A stretch of 47,429 bases of DNA from Akkermansia muciniphila (GCA_945861535.1 CAMAUZ010000066.1:1-47429), one strand, 5' to 3'; positions 1 to 8,502 are shown, counted from the stretch's first letter. Numbers and translations: made by a program. Notes: generated from the letters alone by a model not told the origin.

Positions 1-70
1 GGCGGCGGCGGGCGAGCCGCCGCGCCCCGTGGCGGCGGCGGGCGAGCCGCCGCGCCCCGTGGCGGCGGCG
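1..70. repeat. 30-bp tandem repeat at window edge
   Basis: Two perfect 30-bp units (1-30 and 31-60) are followed by the first 10 bases of a third. The unit begins GGCGGCGGCGGGCGAGCCGC. It is a multiple of three and lies in the reading frame of the DUF362 gene, encoding a ten-residue unit VAAAGEPPRP. More copies may lie upstream of the window. Confidence 0.95.
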
Positions 71-1015
71 CAGGTGCAGGCGCGCGTCGTCATCGTGCAG
101 GATGCCGGGGCGTCGGAAACTTTTACTGCCAACCCCGCCGTGGTGCGGAATCTCGTGCGGCGCGGGCTGCTGGCGGTCACGCGCAAGGCGGACCCAACGT
201 CCGCGTGGCGCAGCCTGGTCGCGCCGCAGGATGTGGTCGGCTTCAAGGTGTACTCGAATCCCGGTCCGGCCAGCGGGACGCGCCCGGCGGTGGTGGCGGC
301 GCTGGTGGAAAGCCTGCTCGCGGCGGGCCATCCGGCGCGGCAGATCGTGATCTGGGATCGCTACGAGTCGGACCTGCGGGCGGCAGGATATTTCGAGCTG
401 GCCGCGCGTCACGGGGTGCGGGTGAAGGGCGCGAATGAAGCGGGCTACGACGAGAGCCAGTTTTACGAATCGCCGTTCATCGGGCAGTTGATCTGGGGCG
501 ATCTCGAATTCCGGCGGCAGGGCGGTTTCATCGGTCGGAAATCGTTTGTCACAAAACTGCTCACCCGGGACATCACCAAGATCATCAATGTGACGCCGCT
601 GCTGAATCACAACCGCGCCGGCGTGACCGGGGCGCTGGTCAATCTCGCGCTCGGCAGCGTGGACAACAGCCATCGCTTCGAGGTCGATGCCGAGCGGCTG
701 GCGACGGCGGTGCCGGAAATTTTCGCGATGGTGCCGGTGGCCGACCGCGTGGTGTTGAACGTGGTGGACGCGATCTTCTGCCAGTATTTCGGCGAGCACC
801 GGTCGCTGCTGCATTATTCCACGGCGCTCAATCAGCTCCGCTTCAGCACGGACCCGGTGGCGCTGGATATTTTGTCACTGGAGGAGCTGGACCGACAGCG
901 GCTGCGCGCCGGTTCGCCCGTGGGCAAGAAGCGTTTGGAACTCTATTACAACGCGTCGCTGCTCGAGTTGGGTGTGAGTGAGTTGCAGAACATCCGCGTG
1001 GAAAATGCGCCGTGA
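2..1015 (+). CDS. DUF362 family protein, 5'-partial
   Basis: The reading frame is open from base 2. A GTG at 29 could be read as a start, but it lies inside the 30-bp tandem repeat, so the true start is probably upstream. Residues after the repeat match the DUF362 pattern known from Verrucomicrobia: a segment with DVVGFKVYSNPGP, a Rossmann-like stretch QIVIWDRYESDLRAAGY, then KIINVTPLLNHNRAGVTGAL and a C-terminal block FSTDPVALDILSLEELD. DUF362 proteins are often exported and associated with Fe-S or redox functions, but the biochemical role is not established. No Cys-rich ferredoxin motif is visible here. The next gene encodes an acyl carrier protein 245 bp downstream, with palindromic repeat DNA between them. 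Family assignment is firm; function is unknown. Confidence 0.85.
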   Translation, partial: AAAGEPPRPVAAAGEPPRPVAAAQVQARVVIVQDAGASETFTANPAVVRNLVRRGLLAVTRKADPTSAWRSLVAPQDVVGFKVYSNPGPASGTRPAVVAALVESLLAAGHPARQIVIWDRYESDLRAAGYFELAARHGVRVKGANEAGYDESQFYESPFIGQLIWGDLEFRRQGGFIGRKSFVTKLLTRDITKIINVTPLLNHNRAGVTGALVNLALGSVDNSHRFEVDAERLATAVPEIFAMVPVADRVVLNVVDAIFCQYFGEHRSLLHYSTALNQLRFSTDPVALDILSLEELDRQRLRAGSPVGKKRLELYYNASLLELGVSELQNIRVENAP

Positions 1016-1106
1016 GCGCGCGCGGGGCGGGCGGCGGAGTGGGAATTTCAGGGAGGAGTTTAGCCGGCGGGAACGCGGTGAAGGGGCGCATCGGGCCTGG
1101 TGCGGA

Positions 1107-1176
1107 GCGCCGATTTCCAAATCGGCGCGCGGGTGCGGATTGGCCGAGCGTGCCGAACGGGAGTTCGGCGCTCCGG
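1107..1176. repeat. Short palindromic repeats between DUF362 gene and acp
   Basis: GCGCCGATTTCCAAATCGGC with two more bases forms a 22-bp hairpin (10-bp stem, CC loop) at 1107-1128. A second hairpin with arms around GCCGAAC and GTTCGGC follows at about 1147-1176. The first hairpin core recurs at about 23749-23767 inside a larger element, so it belongs to an interspersed family. The 1016-1260 gap holds nothing else recognisable. Confidence 0.75.
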
Positions 1177-1260
1177 GGCTGCGCGCCGCGGGTTTTCCCT
1201 TGTCCGGCGGGAGTGTGCGCCGCAGGTTGCCTCCGCCGGGCGCCCGTCGCCCGCGAATTT

Positions 1261-1548
1261 ATGCCCGACCCAACCGACCTCAAACAACGCATCAAACTGA
1301 TGCTCGTGGACAACCTCATGCTCCAGGTGAGCGCCGCCGAGCTGGGCGATGACACGGCGCTCTTCGGCCCGGAAGGACTGGGTCTGGACTCGGTGGACGC
1401 GTTGCAATTGGTGGTGGCCTTGGAGAAAAACTTCCGCCTGAAAATTGCCGACACCGGCGAGGCGAAGAAAATCCTGCAATCGGTGAACACCATCGCCGCG
1501 GCGGTGCTGCTCGCGGAGAGCAGCAAGCAGCAGCAGCCGCCGAATTAA
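1261..1548 (+). CDS. Acyl carrier protein
   Basis: A 95-residue protein with the PP-binding fold. Its phosphopantetheine attachment site is GLGLDSVDALQLVVALE, with Ser in the DSV motif at about residue 42. The start ATG begins MPDPTDLKQRIK; the frame is open further upstream (from 1012), but that part is palindromic repeat DNA and is unlikely to be coding. Acyl carrier proteins carry acyl chains on a 4'-phosphopantetheine arm added by holo-ACP synthase, and an acpS gene lies at 14686 in this window. No fatty-acid or polyketide synthesis genes adjoin it. It may therefore be an additional ACP rather than the housekeeping one, which usually sits in a fab cluster. The residues after the site (FRLKIADTGEAKKIL) are less acidic than in fatty-acid ACPs. 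Confidence 0.9.
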   Translation: MPDPTDLKQRIKLMLVDNLMLQVSAAELGDDTALFGPEGLGLDSVDALQLVVALEKNFRLKIADTGEAKKILQSVNTIAAAVLLAESSKQQQPPN

Positions 1549-1665
1549 TCCCGTACTCCAGAATGAGAGGGCGGTGCCACCGGGCTGTCGGCCACGCCCC
1601 GGAAGTTCTTGGAGAGGCCCACGAACAACTATGGCCTGACACGCATCATGGCCGAGAACCGCAGC

Positions 1666-1732
1666 GGAGCGCCGAGCATTGCTCGGCATGGACGACTGCG
1701 GCGGGTTCTTGCCGAGCGATGCTCGGCGCTCC
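1666..1732. repeat. Interspersed inverted repeat
   Basis: Arms of 23 bp at 1666-1688 and 1710-1732 (outer end GGAGCGCCGAGCATTGCTCG) are complementary with one mismatch around a 21-base spacer. Each arm is itself nearly palindromic (CCGAGCATTGCTCGG). It lies in the 1549-1851 gap, where no coding region was found. Confidence 0.85.
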
Positions 1733-1794
1733 GGTTCGTGAAAGCCCCCGACACGCGGTGGGTGGTAAGATTCTACGATGCCCCGCCGGGGCAG

Positions 1795-1885
1795 GGAGAT
1801 TTTTTGCAAAGGTGACCGGGGCGTCGTCCGCTGGCGCGGTCTTGCCCCCGGCTAATTTCCTGCGGTGTCTCGGCGAGACGAGGGG
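1795..1885. repeat. Interspersed repeat carrying CCGGGGGCAAG core
   Basis: On the minus strand this reads ACCGCAGGAAATTAGCCGGG followed by GGCAAG. The same sequence occurs at about 14268-14335 (plus) and 14500-14570 (minus), so this is a third arm of one interspersed family. Its TTAG supplies the stop codon of the small ORF at 1852-2067. Confidence 0.8.
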
Positions 1886-2067
1886 CGTGCCTTGAAGAGT
1901 TTCAGACGGAGTTTGACGGAGTCGAGGTTCTCGCGGAGTTCGTGTGCGCGCGACTCGACGAGGAGCGTGTCGTAGAAGTCTTCCCAAAGTTTCCGACGAC
2001 GGCGCAAGTCGATGCCGGCTGCCGTCTTCGTGCCGCGTGAATCGACCGTGAACACAGCGCCACTCAC
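1852..2067 (-). CDS. Small ORF overlapping sdhB stop (possible antitoxin-like remnant)
   Basis: A 71-codon frame can start at GTG 2067-2065, overlapping the sdhB TGA in a GTGA arrangement typical of translational coupling. The protein begins [20 protein letters not shown] and continues [20 protein letters not shown] and [16 protein letters not shown]. The VDxxGxKTA...LWEDFYD...LxxVKxRL pattern resembles the C-terminal part of small antitoxin-like proteins, but that is a weak impression. The last residues (SSRRDTAGN) are encoded by interspersed repeat DNA, so the natural C-terminus has been replaced. The codon pattern looks protein-like up to the repeat. It could be a decayed gene fused by chance to the sdh operon. 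Confidence 0.3.
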   Translation of the reverse strand: MSGAVFTVDSRGTKTAAGIDLRRRRKLWEDFYDTLLVESRAHELRENLDSVKLRLKLFKARPSSRRDTAGN

Positions 2068-2813
2068 GCCCCCTGTTTCAGCAGTGCCACCGCGTAGTCC
2101 CCGTTCATCCGCGCGATGAAGTTGATGCTGATTTCCTTGGGGCACACGGCTTCGCAGGAGCCGGTGACGGTGCAGTTGCCGAAGCCTTCCTGGTCCATCT
2201 GCGCGACCATTTTCAGGGCGCGGCGGTCTTTCTCGACCTTGCCCTGGGGCAGGAGGCCGAGGTGGGAAATCTTGGCGGAGACGAAGAGCATGGCGCTGGC
2301 GTTTTTGCACGCGGCCACGCACGCGCCACAGCCGATGCACTGCGCGGCGTCCATCGCGAGGTCGGCATCGTCTTTGAGGACGGGTAGGCCGTTTGCCTCC
2401 GGGGTGCCGCCGGTGTTGACGCTCACGAAGCCACCGGCCTGGATGATGCGGTCGAACGCGCCCCGGTCCACCACGAGGTCGCGCAGCACGGGGAACGGGC
2501 GCGCACGCCACGGCTCAATGGTGATGGTGTCGCCGTCGCTGAAATGCCGCATGTGCAACTGGCACGCCGTGGTCGCCTTCTGGCCGCCGTGCGGGGTGCC
2601 GTTGATGACGAGCGAGCAGGTGCCGCAGATGCCCTCGCGGCAGTCGCTGTCGAACGCGATGGGTTCCTTGCCCGCGGCGATGAGCTGGTCGTTGACGACG
2701 TCGAGCATCTCGAGGAACGACATGTCGGGGATGATGCCCGGCGCGTCGTAGGTCTCGAACTGGCCGGGATCGTCCGCATTTTTCTGCCGCCAGACTTTCA
2801 GAGTGAGGTTCAT
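2064..2813 (-). CDS. sdhB: Succinate dehydrogenase/fumarate reductase iron-sulfur subunit
   Basis: A 249-residue protein of usual SdhB/FrdB length. The N-terminal ferredoxin domain has the [2Fe-2S] motif CREGICGTC (about residues 58-66) and a further Cys in TTACQLH. The C-terminal domain has [11 protein letters not shown] for the [4Fe-4S] cluster and a second group with C in [16 protein letters not shown] for the [3Fe-4S] and [4Fe-4S] clusters. It passes electrons from the FAD of SdhA to the quinone site near SdhC. It is the last of three genes on the minus strand (sdhC-sdhA-sdhB), 72 bp after sdhA. The sequence type is that of the Bacteroidetes/epsilonproteobacterial-like SdhB, where the direction (succinate oxidation or fumarate reduction) cannot be read from sequence alone. 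Confidence 0.95.
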   Translation of the reverse strand: MNLTLKVWRQKNADDPGQFETYDAPGIIPDMSFLEMLDVVNDQLIAAGKEPIAFDSDCREGICGTCSLVINGTPHGGQKATTACQLHMRHFSDGDTITIEPWRARPFPVLRDLVVDRGAFDRIIQAGGFVSVNTGGTPEANGLPVLKDDADLAMDAAQCIGCGACVAACKNASAMLFVSAKISHLGLLPQGKVEKDRRALKMVAQMDQEGFGNCTVTGSCEAVCPKEISINFIARMNGDYAVALLKQGA

Positions 2814-2885
2814 GTCAGGTGAAAATGTTGAGTGCCGCGCGTCGGTGTTCGTTGGGTGCCCGGTCGGATGCGATTTCGCGGGCGC

Positions 2886-4826
2886 TTATTTGTAGCTGCG
2901 TTTGGCGAGGTGGATGTCCTCGAACACGAGCGGTTCCTTGTTGAGAATCGGCGGCTTGCCGGGGCCGGCGTATTCCCACGCGGCGGCGTGGCAGAAGTCG
3001 TCGTCGTTGCGCTGGGCCTCGCCTTCCTGGTCCTGATACTCGACGCGGAAATGGCCGCCGCAGCTCTCCTTGCGCTCGAGTGCGTCGAGCGCGAGCAACT
3101 CGGCGAACTCGAGAAAATCAGCGACGCGCCCGGCGTATTCGAGATCCTGGTTCAGCTCTTCGCCGGTGCCGGTGACCTTCACGTTTTTCCAGAATTCCTC
3201 GCGCAGCGCGGGGATGTCGCGGAGCAATTCCTTCAGCCCCTTTTCGCTGCGGGCCATGCCGCATTTGTCCCAGACCATCTTGCCGAGCTGGCGATGGAAG
3301 CTGAGCACGGTGCGCTGGCCGTTGATCTTCAGCAGGCGCGTGAGGCGCTCGTTGACGGCGGCGAGGGCGGCCTTGAACTCGGGCGCGGCGGTGCTGAGCG
3401 TCTCGGGTTTGGCGGCGGAATAATTGGCGGCGAGATAATTGCCGACCGTGTAGGGCAGGATGAAATAGCCGTCGGCCAGGCCCTGCATCAGCGCGCTCGC
3501 GCCGAGGCGGTTCGCGCCGTGATCCGAGAAGTTCGCCTCGCCCGCGACGAACAGGCCGGGCAGCGTGGACATGAGGTTGTAGTCCACCCAGGTGCCGCCC
3601 ATCGTGTAATGCACGGCGGGATAAATGCGCATCGGCTGCTGGTAGGCGTTCTCGCCGGTGATGCGCTCGTACATGTCGAAGAGGTTGCCGTAGCGCTCGC
3701 GAATCTTGGCCTCGCCGAAGCGCGCGATGGCGTCGGTGAAATCGAGATAAACACCGAGGCGCTTGCCATCAATGAGCGGACCGACGCCGCGGCCTTCGTC
3801 GCAAGCTTCCTTCGCGGCGCGGCTGGCGATGTCGCGCGGCGCGAGATTGCCGAAGCTGGGATATTTCCGTTCGAGCACGTAGTCACGGTCGCTTTCGGGA
3901 ATCGACTTCGGGTCCTTGTCGCAATCGGCGGCCTTTTTCGGAACCCACACGCGGCCGTCGTTGCGGAGCGATTCGGACATCAGCGTGAGCTTGGACTGAT
4001 GCTCACCGCTGACGGGAATGCAGGTCGGGTGAATCTGCGTGTAGCAGGGGTTCGCGTAGCACGCGCCCTTTTTGTAGGCACGCCAGGTCGCGGTGACGTT
4101 GCAGAGCTTAGCGTTGGTGCTGAGGAAGAAAACGTTGCCGTAGCCGCCGGTGGCGAGGACGACCGCGTGGCCGGAATGCGCGGTGATCTCGCCGCTGACC
4201 AGATCGCGCACGATGACGCCGCGCGCCTGGCCCTTGGCCACCACGACTTCGAGCATCTCGGTGCGCGAAAACATTTTCACATTCCCGAGACCAATCTGCC
4301 GCGAGAGCGACTGATACGCGCCGAGGAGGAGTTGCTGCCCGGTCTGCCCGCGCGCGTAAAACGTGCGCTGCAACTGCGAGCCACCGAAGCTGCGCGTGTC
4401 AAGCAGCCCGCCGTATTCGCGGGCGAACGGCACGCCCTGCGCGACGCATTGGTCGATGATGTTCACCGAGACCTGCGCGAGCCGGTACACGTTGGCTTCG
4501 CGCGCGCGGAAGTCGCCGCCCTTGATCGTGTCGTAGAAGAGCCGCTGCACCGAGTCGCCGTCGTTCTTGTAATTCTTGGCGGCGTTGATGCCGCCCTGCG
4601 CGGCGATCGAGTGGGCGCGGCGCGGGCTGTCCTGGAAGCAGAAGCACTTCACGTTGTAGCCCTGCTCGGCCAGCGTGGCGGCGGCGGCCCCGCCGGCGAG
4701 GCCGGAGCCGATGACGATGACGTCGAACTTCCGCCGGTTGGCGGGGTTCACCAGCTTCATCTCGAACTTGTGCTTGTCCCACTTTTGAGCCAGCGGGCCG
4801 GCGGGAATTTTGGCGTCGAGTTTCAT
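2886..4826 (-). CDS. sdhA: Succinate dehydrogenase/fumarate reductase flavoprotein subunit
   Basis: A 646-residue flavoprotein. The FAD-binding Rossmann motif is [20 protein letters not shown] (about residues 33-52). It is followed by [16 protein letters not shown], whose His is the usual flavin-attachment position. Substrate-site elements include [11 protein letters not shown], a capping region, and [12 protein letters not shown], and the FAD C-terminal contact [20 protein letters not shown]. The frame is open up to 4958, but the ATG at 4826 ([20 protein letters not shown]) gives the normal length and leaves a 52-bp gap to sdhC, so it was chosen. The long form of the C-terminus (ending HLAKRSYK) matches the SdhA type that pairs with a single cytochrome b subunit. 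It catalyses succinate/fumarate interconversion on the inner face of the membrane. Confidence 0.96.
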   Translation of the reverse strand: MKLDAKIPAGPLAQKWDKHKFEMKLVNPANRRKFDVIVIGSGLAGGAAAATLAEQGYNVKCFCFQDSPRRAHSIAAQGGINAAKNYKNDGDSVQRLFYDTIKGGDFRAREANVYRLAQVSVNIIDQCVAQGVPFAREYGGLLDTRSFGGSQLQRTFYARGQTGQQLLLGAYQSLSRQIGLGNVKMFSRTEMLEVVVAKGQARGVIVRDLVSGEITAHSGHAVVLATGGYGNVFFLSTNAKLCNVTATWRAYKKGACYANPCYTQIHPTCIPVSGEHQSKLTLMSESLRNDGRVWVPKKAADCDKDPKSIPESDRDYVLERKYPSFGNLAPRDIASRAAKEACDEGRGVGPLIDGKRLGVYLDFTDAIARFGEAKIRERYGNLFDMYERITGENAYQQPMRIYPAVHYTMGGTWVDYNLMSTLPGLFVAGEANFSDHGANRLGASALMQGLADGYFILPYTVGNYLAANYSAAKPETLSTAAPEFKAALAAVNERLTRLLKINGQRTVLSFHRQLGKMVWDKCGMARSEKGLKELLRDIPALREEFWKNVKVTGTGEELNQDLEYAGRVADFLEFAELLALDALERKESCGGHFRVEYQDQEGEAQRNDDDFCHAAAWEYAGPGKPPILNKEPLVFEDIHLAKRSYK

Positions 4827-4878
4827 GGAGTTTGTCAGCCGCGGAAAATGGTTCGGGGCAGGCCGGGTCAGTTCAGGT

Positions 4879-5586
4879 TCAGCGCACGATGCCGGTGAGC
4901 ACGGCCAGCGGGATGGAGGCGTAGCCGAGGAAAATCGCGCCCGCGACGACGTAGCCAAACGTGCTGAGCGCCGGCGACCAGGCTTTGTTTTTGAGACCGA
5001 GCGAATGGAAAGCCGCCTGCACGCCGTGGCTCAGATGCAGACAGAGGAGAAACATCGCCAGCAGATAGAAGCCCGCGACGAGCGGCTGGCGGAAACCGGC
5101 GATCATCATCGCGTACACGTCGTGACATTCCGTGCCGTTGGCGAGCTGGTAGGTGAGCTTGTGAAAATCTTCGCCGGCGAAATTCACCTGCGGCGTTTTC
5201 ACCGTGAAGTGCAGCAGATGATACACAATGAAGGAGGCGACGATCAGACCACTCATCATCATGGTGCGCGAGGCATAGGTCGCGGCGGCAGGCGCGGGAT
5301 TGCCGGCGTAGGGAATCGGGCGTGCGGCGCGATTTTCCGCCGTGAGCCGGATGGCCGACCAGATGTGGAGCGCGACGGTCAGCAGCAATCCGAGGCGCGC
5401 GGGCCAGATGATTTCAACATTGCTCTGCAGAAAGTGGCCGTAGGCGTTGAGCACCTCGGGACCGAAGAAGATCTGCAAATTGCCGACGAGATGGCCGATG
5501 ACAAACAGCAGCAACGCAGCCCCGGTGAGGGCCATGAGTAGCTTCTTCCCGAGGGAAGAGTTGAACAGTCCGGCGAGGAGTTTCAT
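4879..5586 (-). CDS. sdhC: Succinate dehydrogenase cytochrome b subunit
   Basis: A 235-residue membrane protein of the Sdh cytochrome b558 family that spans the membrane five times and needs no separate SdhD. Hydrophobic segments are visible at about residues 15-35, 60-80, 105-125, 150-175 and 200-225. Candidate heme ligands are His in [26 protein letters not shown] and [13 protein letters not shown]. The frame extends to 5631, but the ATG at 5586 ([20 protein letters not shown]) gives the family N-terminus. It anchors SdhA and SdhB and carries two b hemes and the quinone site. It is the first gene of the sdhCAB operon; the 340 bp between it and the HAD gene contains a candidate promoter and a palindromic repeat. 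Confidence 0.93.
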   Translation of the reverse strand: MKLLAGLFNSSLGKKLLMALTGAALLLFVIGHLVGNLQIFFGPEVLNAYGHFLQSNVEIIWPARLGLLLTVALHIWSAIRLTAENRAARPIPYAGNPAPAAATYASRTMMMSGLIVASFIVYHLLHFTVKTPQVNFAGEDFHKLTYQLANGTECHDVYAMMIAGFRQPLVAGFYLLAMFLLCLHLSHGVQAAFHSLGLKNKAWSPALSTFGYVVAGAIFLGYASIPLAVLTGIVR

Positions 5587-5781
5587 GGAGAAAGTGGCGC
5601 GCGGCGACGGGGCTTCAAGCCATGCCTCCACGCCGCGCCGTACCGCGCCCAGAACCGGGCGACCGGGGCGTTGGCGGCAATGCCTGCCGGAGCCGCAGTG
5701 GCTCTGTGGTGGAGGATTTTCCGTTGCTCACGGCATTAATCTTTGGCCGCCACACCCCCAAACGTCAACCGGTGCGCCAAA

Positions 5782-5810
5782 AGTATAAGCGAGCCTACCC
5801 CGCGAGTAAT
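5782..5810 (-). promoter_or_regulatory. Candidate promoter for sdhCAB
   Basis: Reading the minus strand, TATACT (complement of 5782-5787) matches five of six -10 consensus bases. ATTACT lies 17 bp upstream (complement of 5805-5810), matching three of six -35 bases. It sits about 195 bp before the sdhC start and downstream of the palindromic repeat at 5848-5920. The match is modest. Confidence 0.3.
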
Positions 5811-5847
5811 TGACCCTTATTCGCAGGCGCGCGAGGGAGGAATAGGT

Positions 5848-5920
5848 AGGGCGCGTCTGTCCTCAGCGCGCCGCGGTTGGGGCCGAACGTCCGGCGGCGC
5901 GCTGAGGACAGACGCGCCCT
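5848..5920. repeat. Interspersed palindromic element, family A copy 1
   Basis: Perfect 25-bp inverted arms at 5848-5872 and 5896-5920 (outer end AGGGCGCGTCTGTCCTCAGC) flank a 23-base centre. Copies with the same arms are at 21063-21139 and 44226-44303. It ends four bases after the HAD stop codon and could fold as a long hairpin in the transcript. Confidence 0.95.
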
Positions 5921-5924
5921 GTTT

Positions 5925-6599
5925 TCACAGCCCGAGCAGTGCCGGAATTTCCAGAAGCGAAGCGAGTTGCTCGCCGGCAATCGCGGGCGCGCCGCGGCGA
6001 ATGAGGCGCGCGTGCAGTCCCGCTCCGCGCGCGCCGGCGACATCCTCCGCCGGACTGTCCCCGACGTGCAACACCCGGCCCAACGGCAGCCCGAGCCGGC
6101 GCTCGAGCAATTCAAAAATCACCGGTGACGGCTTGGCGAACTTCACCTCGCACGACACGACGATGGCCTCGAAAAAACTGTGCAGCCGCAGGTTTGCCAA
6201 CAACGGGCGCAGGCGCTCGTCCCAGTTCGAGACAATGGCCAGCTTGACTCCCTGCGTCGCCAGCGCATCGAGCGTCGGGATCACATCTGCAAAAACGTGC
6301 CACACATCCGGCTCGGTAAAGCGCTGATAGACCGCGGGAAAGAACTCCTCCGGCAGTTCCCCGGCCCGTTCCGCAAAAGCCTGCCGCACCAGCACGAACC
6401 ACGCGGCCTGGGAAAAATCAAAATCCCCCTTGTTCCGCCACGCCTCACGGAACCGCCGGTTGAGCGCGGCCGGATCGGCGGCCCGCACCCCATGCCGCGC
6501 CGCCACTTCGGCATACACATGCCCGACCGACGGCCGCGGCTCGATCAACGTGCCGCCCACATCCAGACTGACGGCGGTGATGGGGGAATCTGGTTTCAT
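5925..6599 (-). CDS. HAD family hydrolase
   Basis: A 224-residue HAD-superfamily protein. Motif I is SLDVGGTLI near the N-terminus, motif II is IVSNWDERL, motif III Lys lies in CEVKFAKPSP, and motif IV is VLHVGDSPAEDVAGARGAG. The cap between motifs I and II is helical, as in subfamily IA. In motif I the usual DxD is DVG, so the second Asp (general acid) is replaced by Gly; this occurs in some HDHD3/REG-2-like HAD proteins. The frame opens at 6659, but the first 20 codons lie in an interspersed repeat (see 6600-6665), so ATG 6599 (MKPDSPITAVSLDVGG) is preferred. Substrate unknown; small phosphoesters are typical. It lies upstream of sdhC on the same strand. Confidence 0.85.
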   Translation of the reverse strand: MKPDSPITAVSLDVGGTLIEPRPSVGHVYAEVAARHGVRAADPAALNRRFREAWRNKGDFDFSQAAWFVLVRQAFAERAGELPEEFFPAVYQRFTEPDVWHVFADVIPTLDALATQGVKLAIVSNWDERLRPLLANLRLHSFFEAIVVSCEVKFAKPSPVIFELLERRLGLPLGRVLHVGDSPAEDVAGARGAGLHARLIRRGAPAIAGEQLASLLEIPALLGL

Positions 6600-6665
6600 C
6601 TTGGAAAAAGCAGTCGGAACCACGAACGGGGAAGGGCTGGCGGAATCGGGGGTTGTCATCTGGCG
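6600..6665. repeat. Interspersed repeat, family H copy 1
   Basis: The minus strand reads GATGACAACCCCCGATTCCG and then CAGCCCTTCCCCGTTCGTGG. A diverged plus-strand copy is at about 39862-39930 (GATGACCACTCCCAGTTCCG). The match runs up to the HAD start codon, which argues that the upstream 20 codons of that frame are not native coding sequence. Confidence 0.7.
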
Positions 6666-6969
6666 GGTGAGTTATCGGCATGTCGGGCAACCACGCTTCC
6701 GCCCTTGGTTTTCAGGCTTTTCGTAGCTCGCGTGTCTTTCGTGGTTTAACTCGACTGCCGTTTCCAAGTTCATATCAAATCGTAACTATGCCATCGGGGC
6801 GACCGGAGCGTGCCCTTCAGGCCGCCGAAACGTCCACCCAAAGACACGACCCCAAACCACCCGAACGCCTCGCCTCACCCGCTTTTTGAAGAAACGGAAA
6901 GGTCCGCACAGGAATTCGGCCGCAAGTTGCGCATCCGCTTTTCTGTGGCCCGAAGAACTGGTGAAAAAA

Positions 6970-7039
6970 GCAGCCGCCGCGGTAACGAGGCGACTCCCCC
7001 AAACGGCGGGGTAATCCGCCTCCGCCCGTCGGCGGCTGC
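6970..7039. repeat. Inverted repeat upstream of polysaccharide export gene
   Basis: Arms GCAGCCGCCG (6970-6979) and CGGCGGCTGC (7030-7039) with an inner complementary pair around GAGGCG/CGCCTC. The 6660-7274 region holds this element and another small palindrome near 7136-7150 (GCCGGGGATCCCCGGC). No convincing gene was found in it. Confidence 0.65.
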
Positions 7040-7274
7040 GTTCCGTCGGCGGTTCGCACCCCGGCGGCGAAGAACCCGCTCCGCTTGAATGGTTACGGCC
7101 AGGCGTTGCACTGAATCCAACGCGCGCACTTCGCCGGGGATCCCCGGCGCCCGGCATCCCCGCCACGAAACCCAACCGATGTCTCCACCCCACCTCGACA
7201 TGCCCCGCAGTTCGCGCGCGCACGGTTTTATCTTTGGAAATCCCCCTTGCTCCGTGGTAAGCCTAACGCGCTTT

Positions 7275-8474
7275 ATGAATATTGCTTTTCTTGTCAGTGC
7301 GGGTTGCCTGCTGGCGTTGTCCGCCGACGTCGCCTCCGGGCAGGCGATCGTCAACCGCAACACGCGCATCCCGGATGTTTTTGACACCGCGCCCCCGAAA
7401 GCGCCCGTCAATCCGCGGTCGATCACTCTTGATCCTGTGCCGGTGACCGTCCCCGCGCCCTCGTCCGCGACGCTCGCTACGCCGACGTACCCGACCCGAG
7501 TGGTCAAGCGGCCGGCGGCAACCTCGGGCGGCGCGATCACGCCGCCAGCCGTGTCGGCTTATCCGGTGGCTTCCTCCGCGCCGCTCGCGACGGCCCCGGT
7601 CGTCACGTCCACCCCGCTGCGCATCACCACCCCGACTCCGACCGCGTCCGCCGAATTGGCCGCGCCACGAATTTCCGCCGTCGCACCCGCTCCCTTCCCC
7701 GTACCTGCCTACAGCACGCCCGCGCCTGCCTACACAGCTCCCGCACCCGTTCCTGCCTACAGTGCGCCCGTACCGCCGGTCCCGCGCCTGTCCTCCGGCC
7801 TCGGCGCGCCGACGTCCCCGCCACCCCCCATTACTGTGCCCGTGCCCGAAAACCTCCGGTTTTCCACCCCACCGCCCCCGCCGACGCAACCCCGCCCCGT
7901 GGCGACCGCCTTCGTCCCGACGCCGCGCAGCGCGCCCAGCACCTCGTTCGACCCGCGCCTCTCCGGCCCCAGCAAATCGTATGTGTTCAGCGCCAACGAT
8001 GTGGTGGACCTGAAAGTTTTCCAAGAACCCGAGCTAGATTCCCGGGTGCGCGTGAACAAGGACGGCAACGTCACCTTGCCCTTGATCGGCACCATCCGGC
8101 TGGCGGGCCGCACGGTGGACCAGGCGACAGCGATGATCCGCGAAGCGCTGGACCGCCGCTTCCTCGTCAACCCGCAGGTCAACCTCACCGTCGTCGATTA
8201 CGCCAAGCGGCGCTTCACCGTGATGGGCGAGGTGCAGAAGCCCGGTAGCTTCGAGATTCCGAACGAGGAAAGCGTGAACCTGCTCCAGGCGCTCGCCTTG
8301 GCCGGCGGCTACACCCGCATCGGCGAACCCACCCGCGTGACCGTCGTGCGCGTGGAAAACGGCCAGCGGACAATCCTCAAGCTCAATGCCAAATCCATGG
8401 CGCGCGATCAGAAGTCCGCGCCCTTTGAAATCAGGCCCGACGACACGATCACCGTCGGCGAAAGTGTTTTCTAA
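7275..8474 (+). CDS. Polysaccharide biosynthesis/export protein (Wza/GfcE-like) with Pro-rich spacer
   Basis: A 399-residue protein. Residues 1-23 (MNIAFLVSAGCLLALSADVA) look like a signal peptide; a Cys is present but the lipobox is poor. About residues 30-230 are low-complexity, rich in Pro, Ala, Thr and Ser with repeats of the type YSTPAPAYTAPAPVPAYS. The C-terminal 165 residues contain a polysaccharide export (Poly_export) domain, YVFSANDVVDLKVFQEPELD onward, followed by an SLBB domain starting near RRFTVMGEVQKPGSFEIP and ending DDTITVGESVF. Such proteins form or gate the outer-membrane channel for capsule or exopolysaccharide. The long Pro-rich linker is unusual and may span the periplasm. 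No Wzc-like kinase or glycosyltransferase is adjacent. ATG 7275 was chosen over longer frames because it gives the signal peptide. Confidence 0.87.
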   Translation: MNIAFLVSAGCLLALSADVASGQAIVNRNTRIPDVFDTAPPKAPVNPRSITLDPVPVTVPAPSSATLATPTYPTRVVKRPAATSGGAITPPAVSAYPVASSAPLATAPVVTSTPLRITTPTPTASAELAAPRISAVAPAPFPVPAYSTPAPAYTAPAPVPAYSAPVPPVPRLSSGLGAPTSPPPPITVPVPENLRFSTPPPPPTQPRPVATAFVPTPRSAPSTSFDPRLSGPSKSYVFSANDVVDLKVFQEPELDSRVRVNKDGNVTLPLIGTIRLAGRTVDQATAMIREALDRRFLVNPQVNLTVVDYAKRRFTVMGEVQKPGSFEIPNEESVNLLQALALAGGYTRIGEPTRVTVVRVENGQRTILKLNAKSMARDQKSAPFEIRPDDTITVGESVF

Positions 8475-8502
8475 ACCGCGCGAAATTGAGTTGTTCAGCC
8501 AG

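Noticed and set aside
28-60. GTG at 29 as the true start of the DUF362 gene
   Set aside because: It sits inside a tandem repeat whose frame is open to the window edge; the start is more likely upstream.
1012-1260. Longer N-terminus for the acyl carrier protein (start at 1012)
   Set aside because: The extra 83 codons translate palindromic repeat DNA and an ACP of 95 residues is near the usual size.
2832-4898. A 688-codon plus-strand open frame
   Set aside because: It is antisense to sdhA, whose FAD and substrate motifs are unambiguous.
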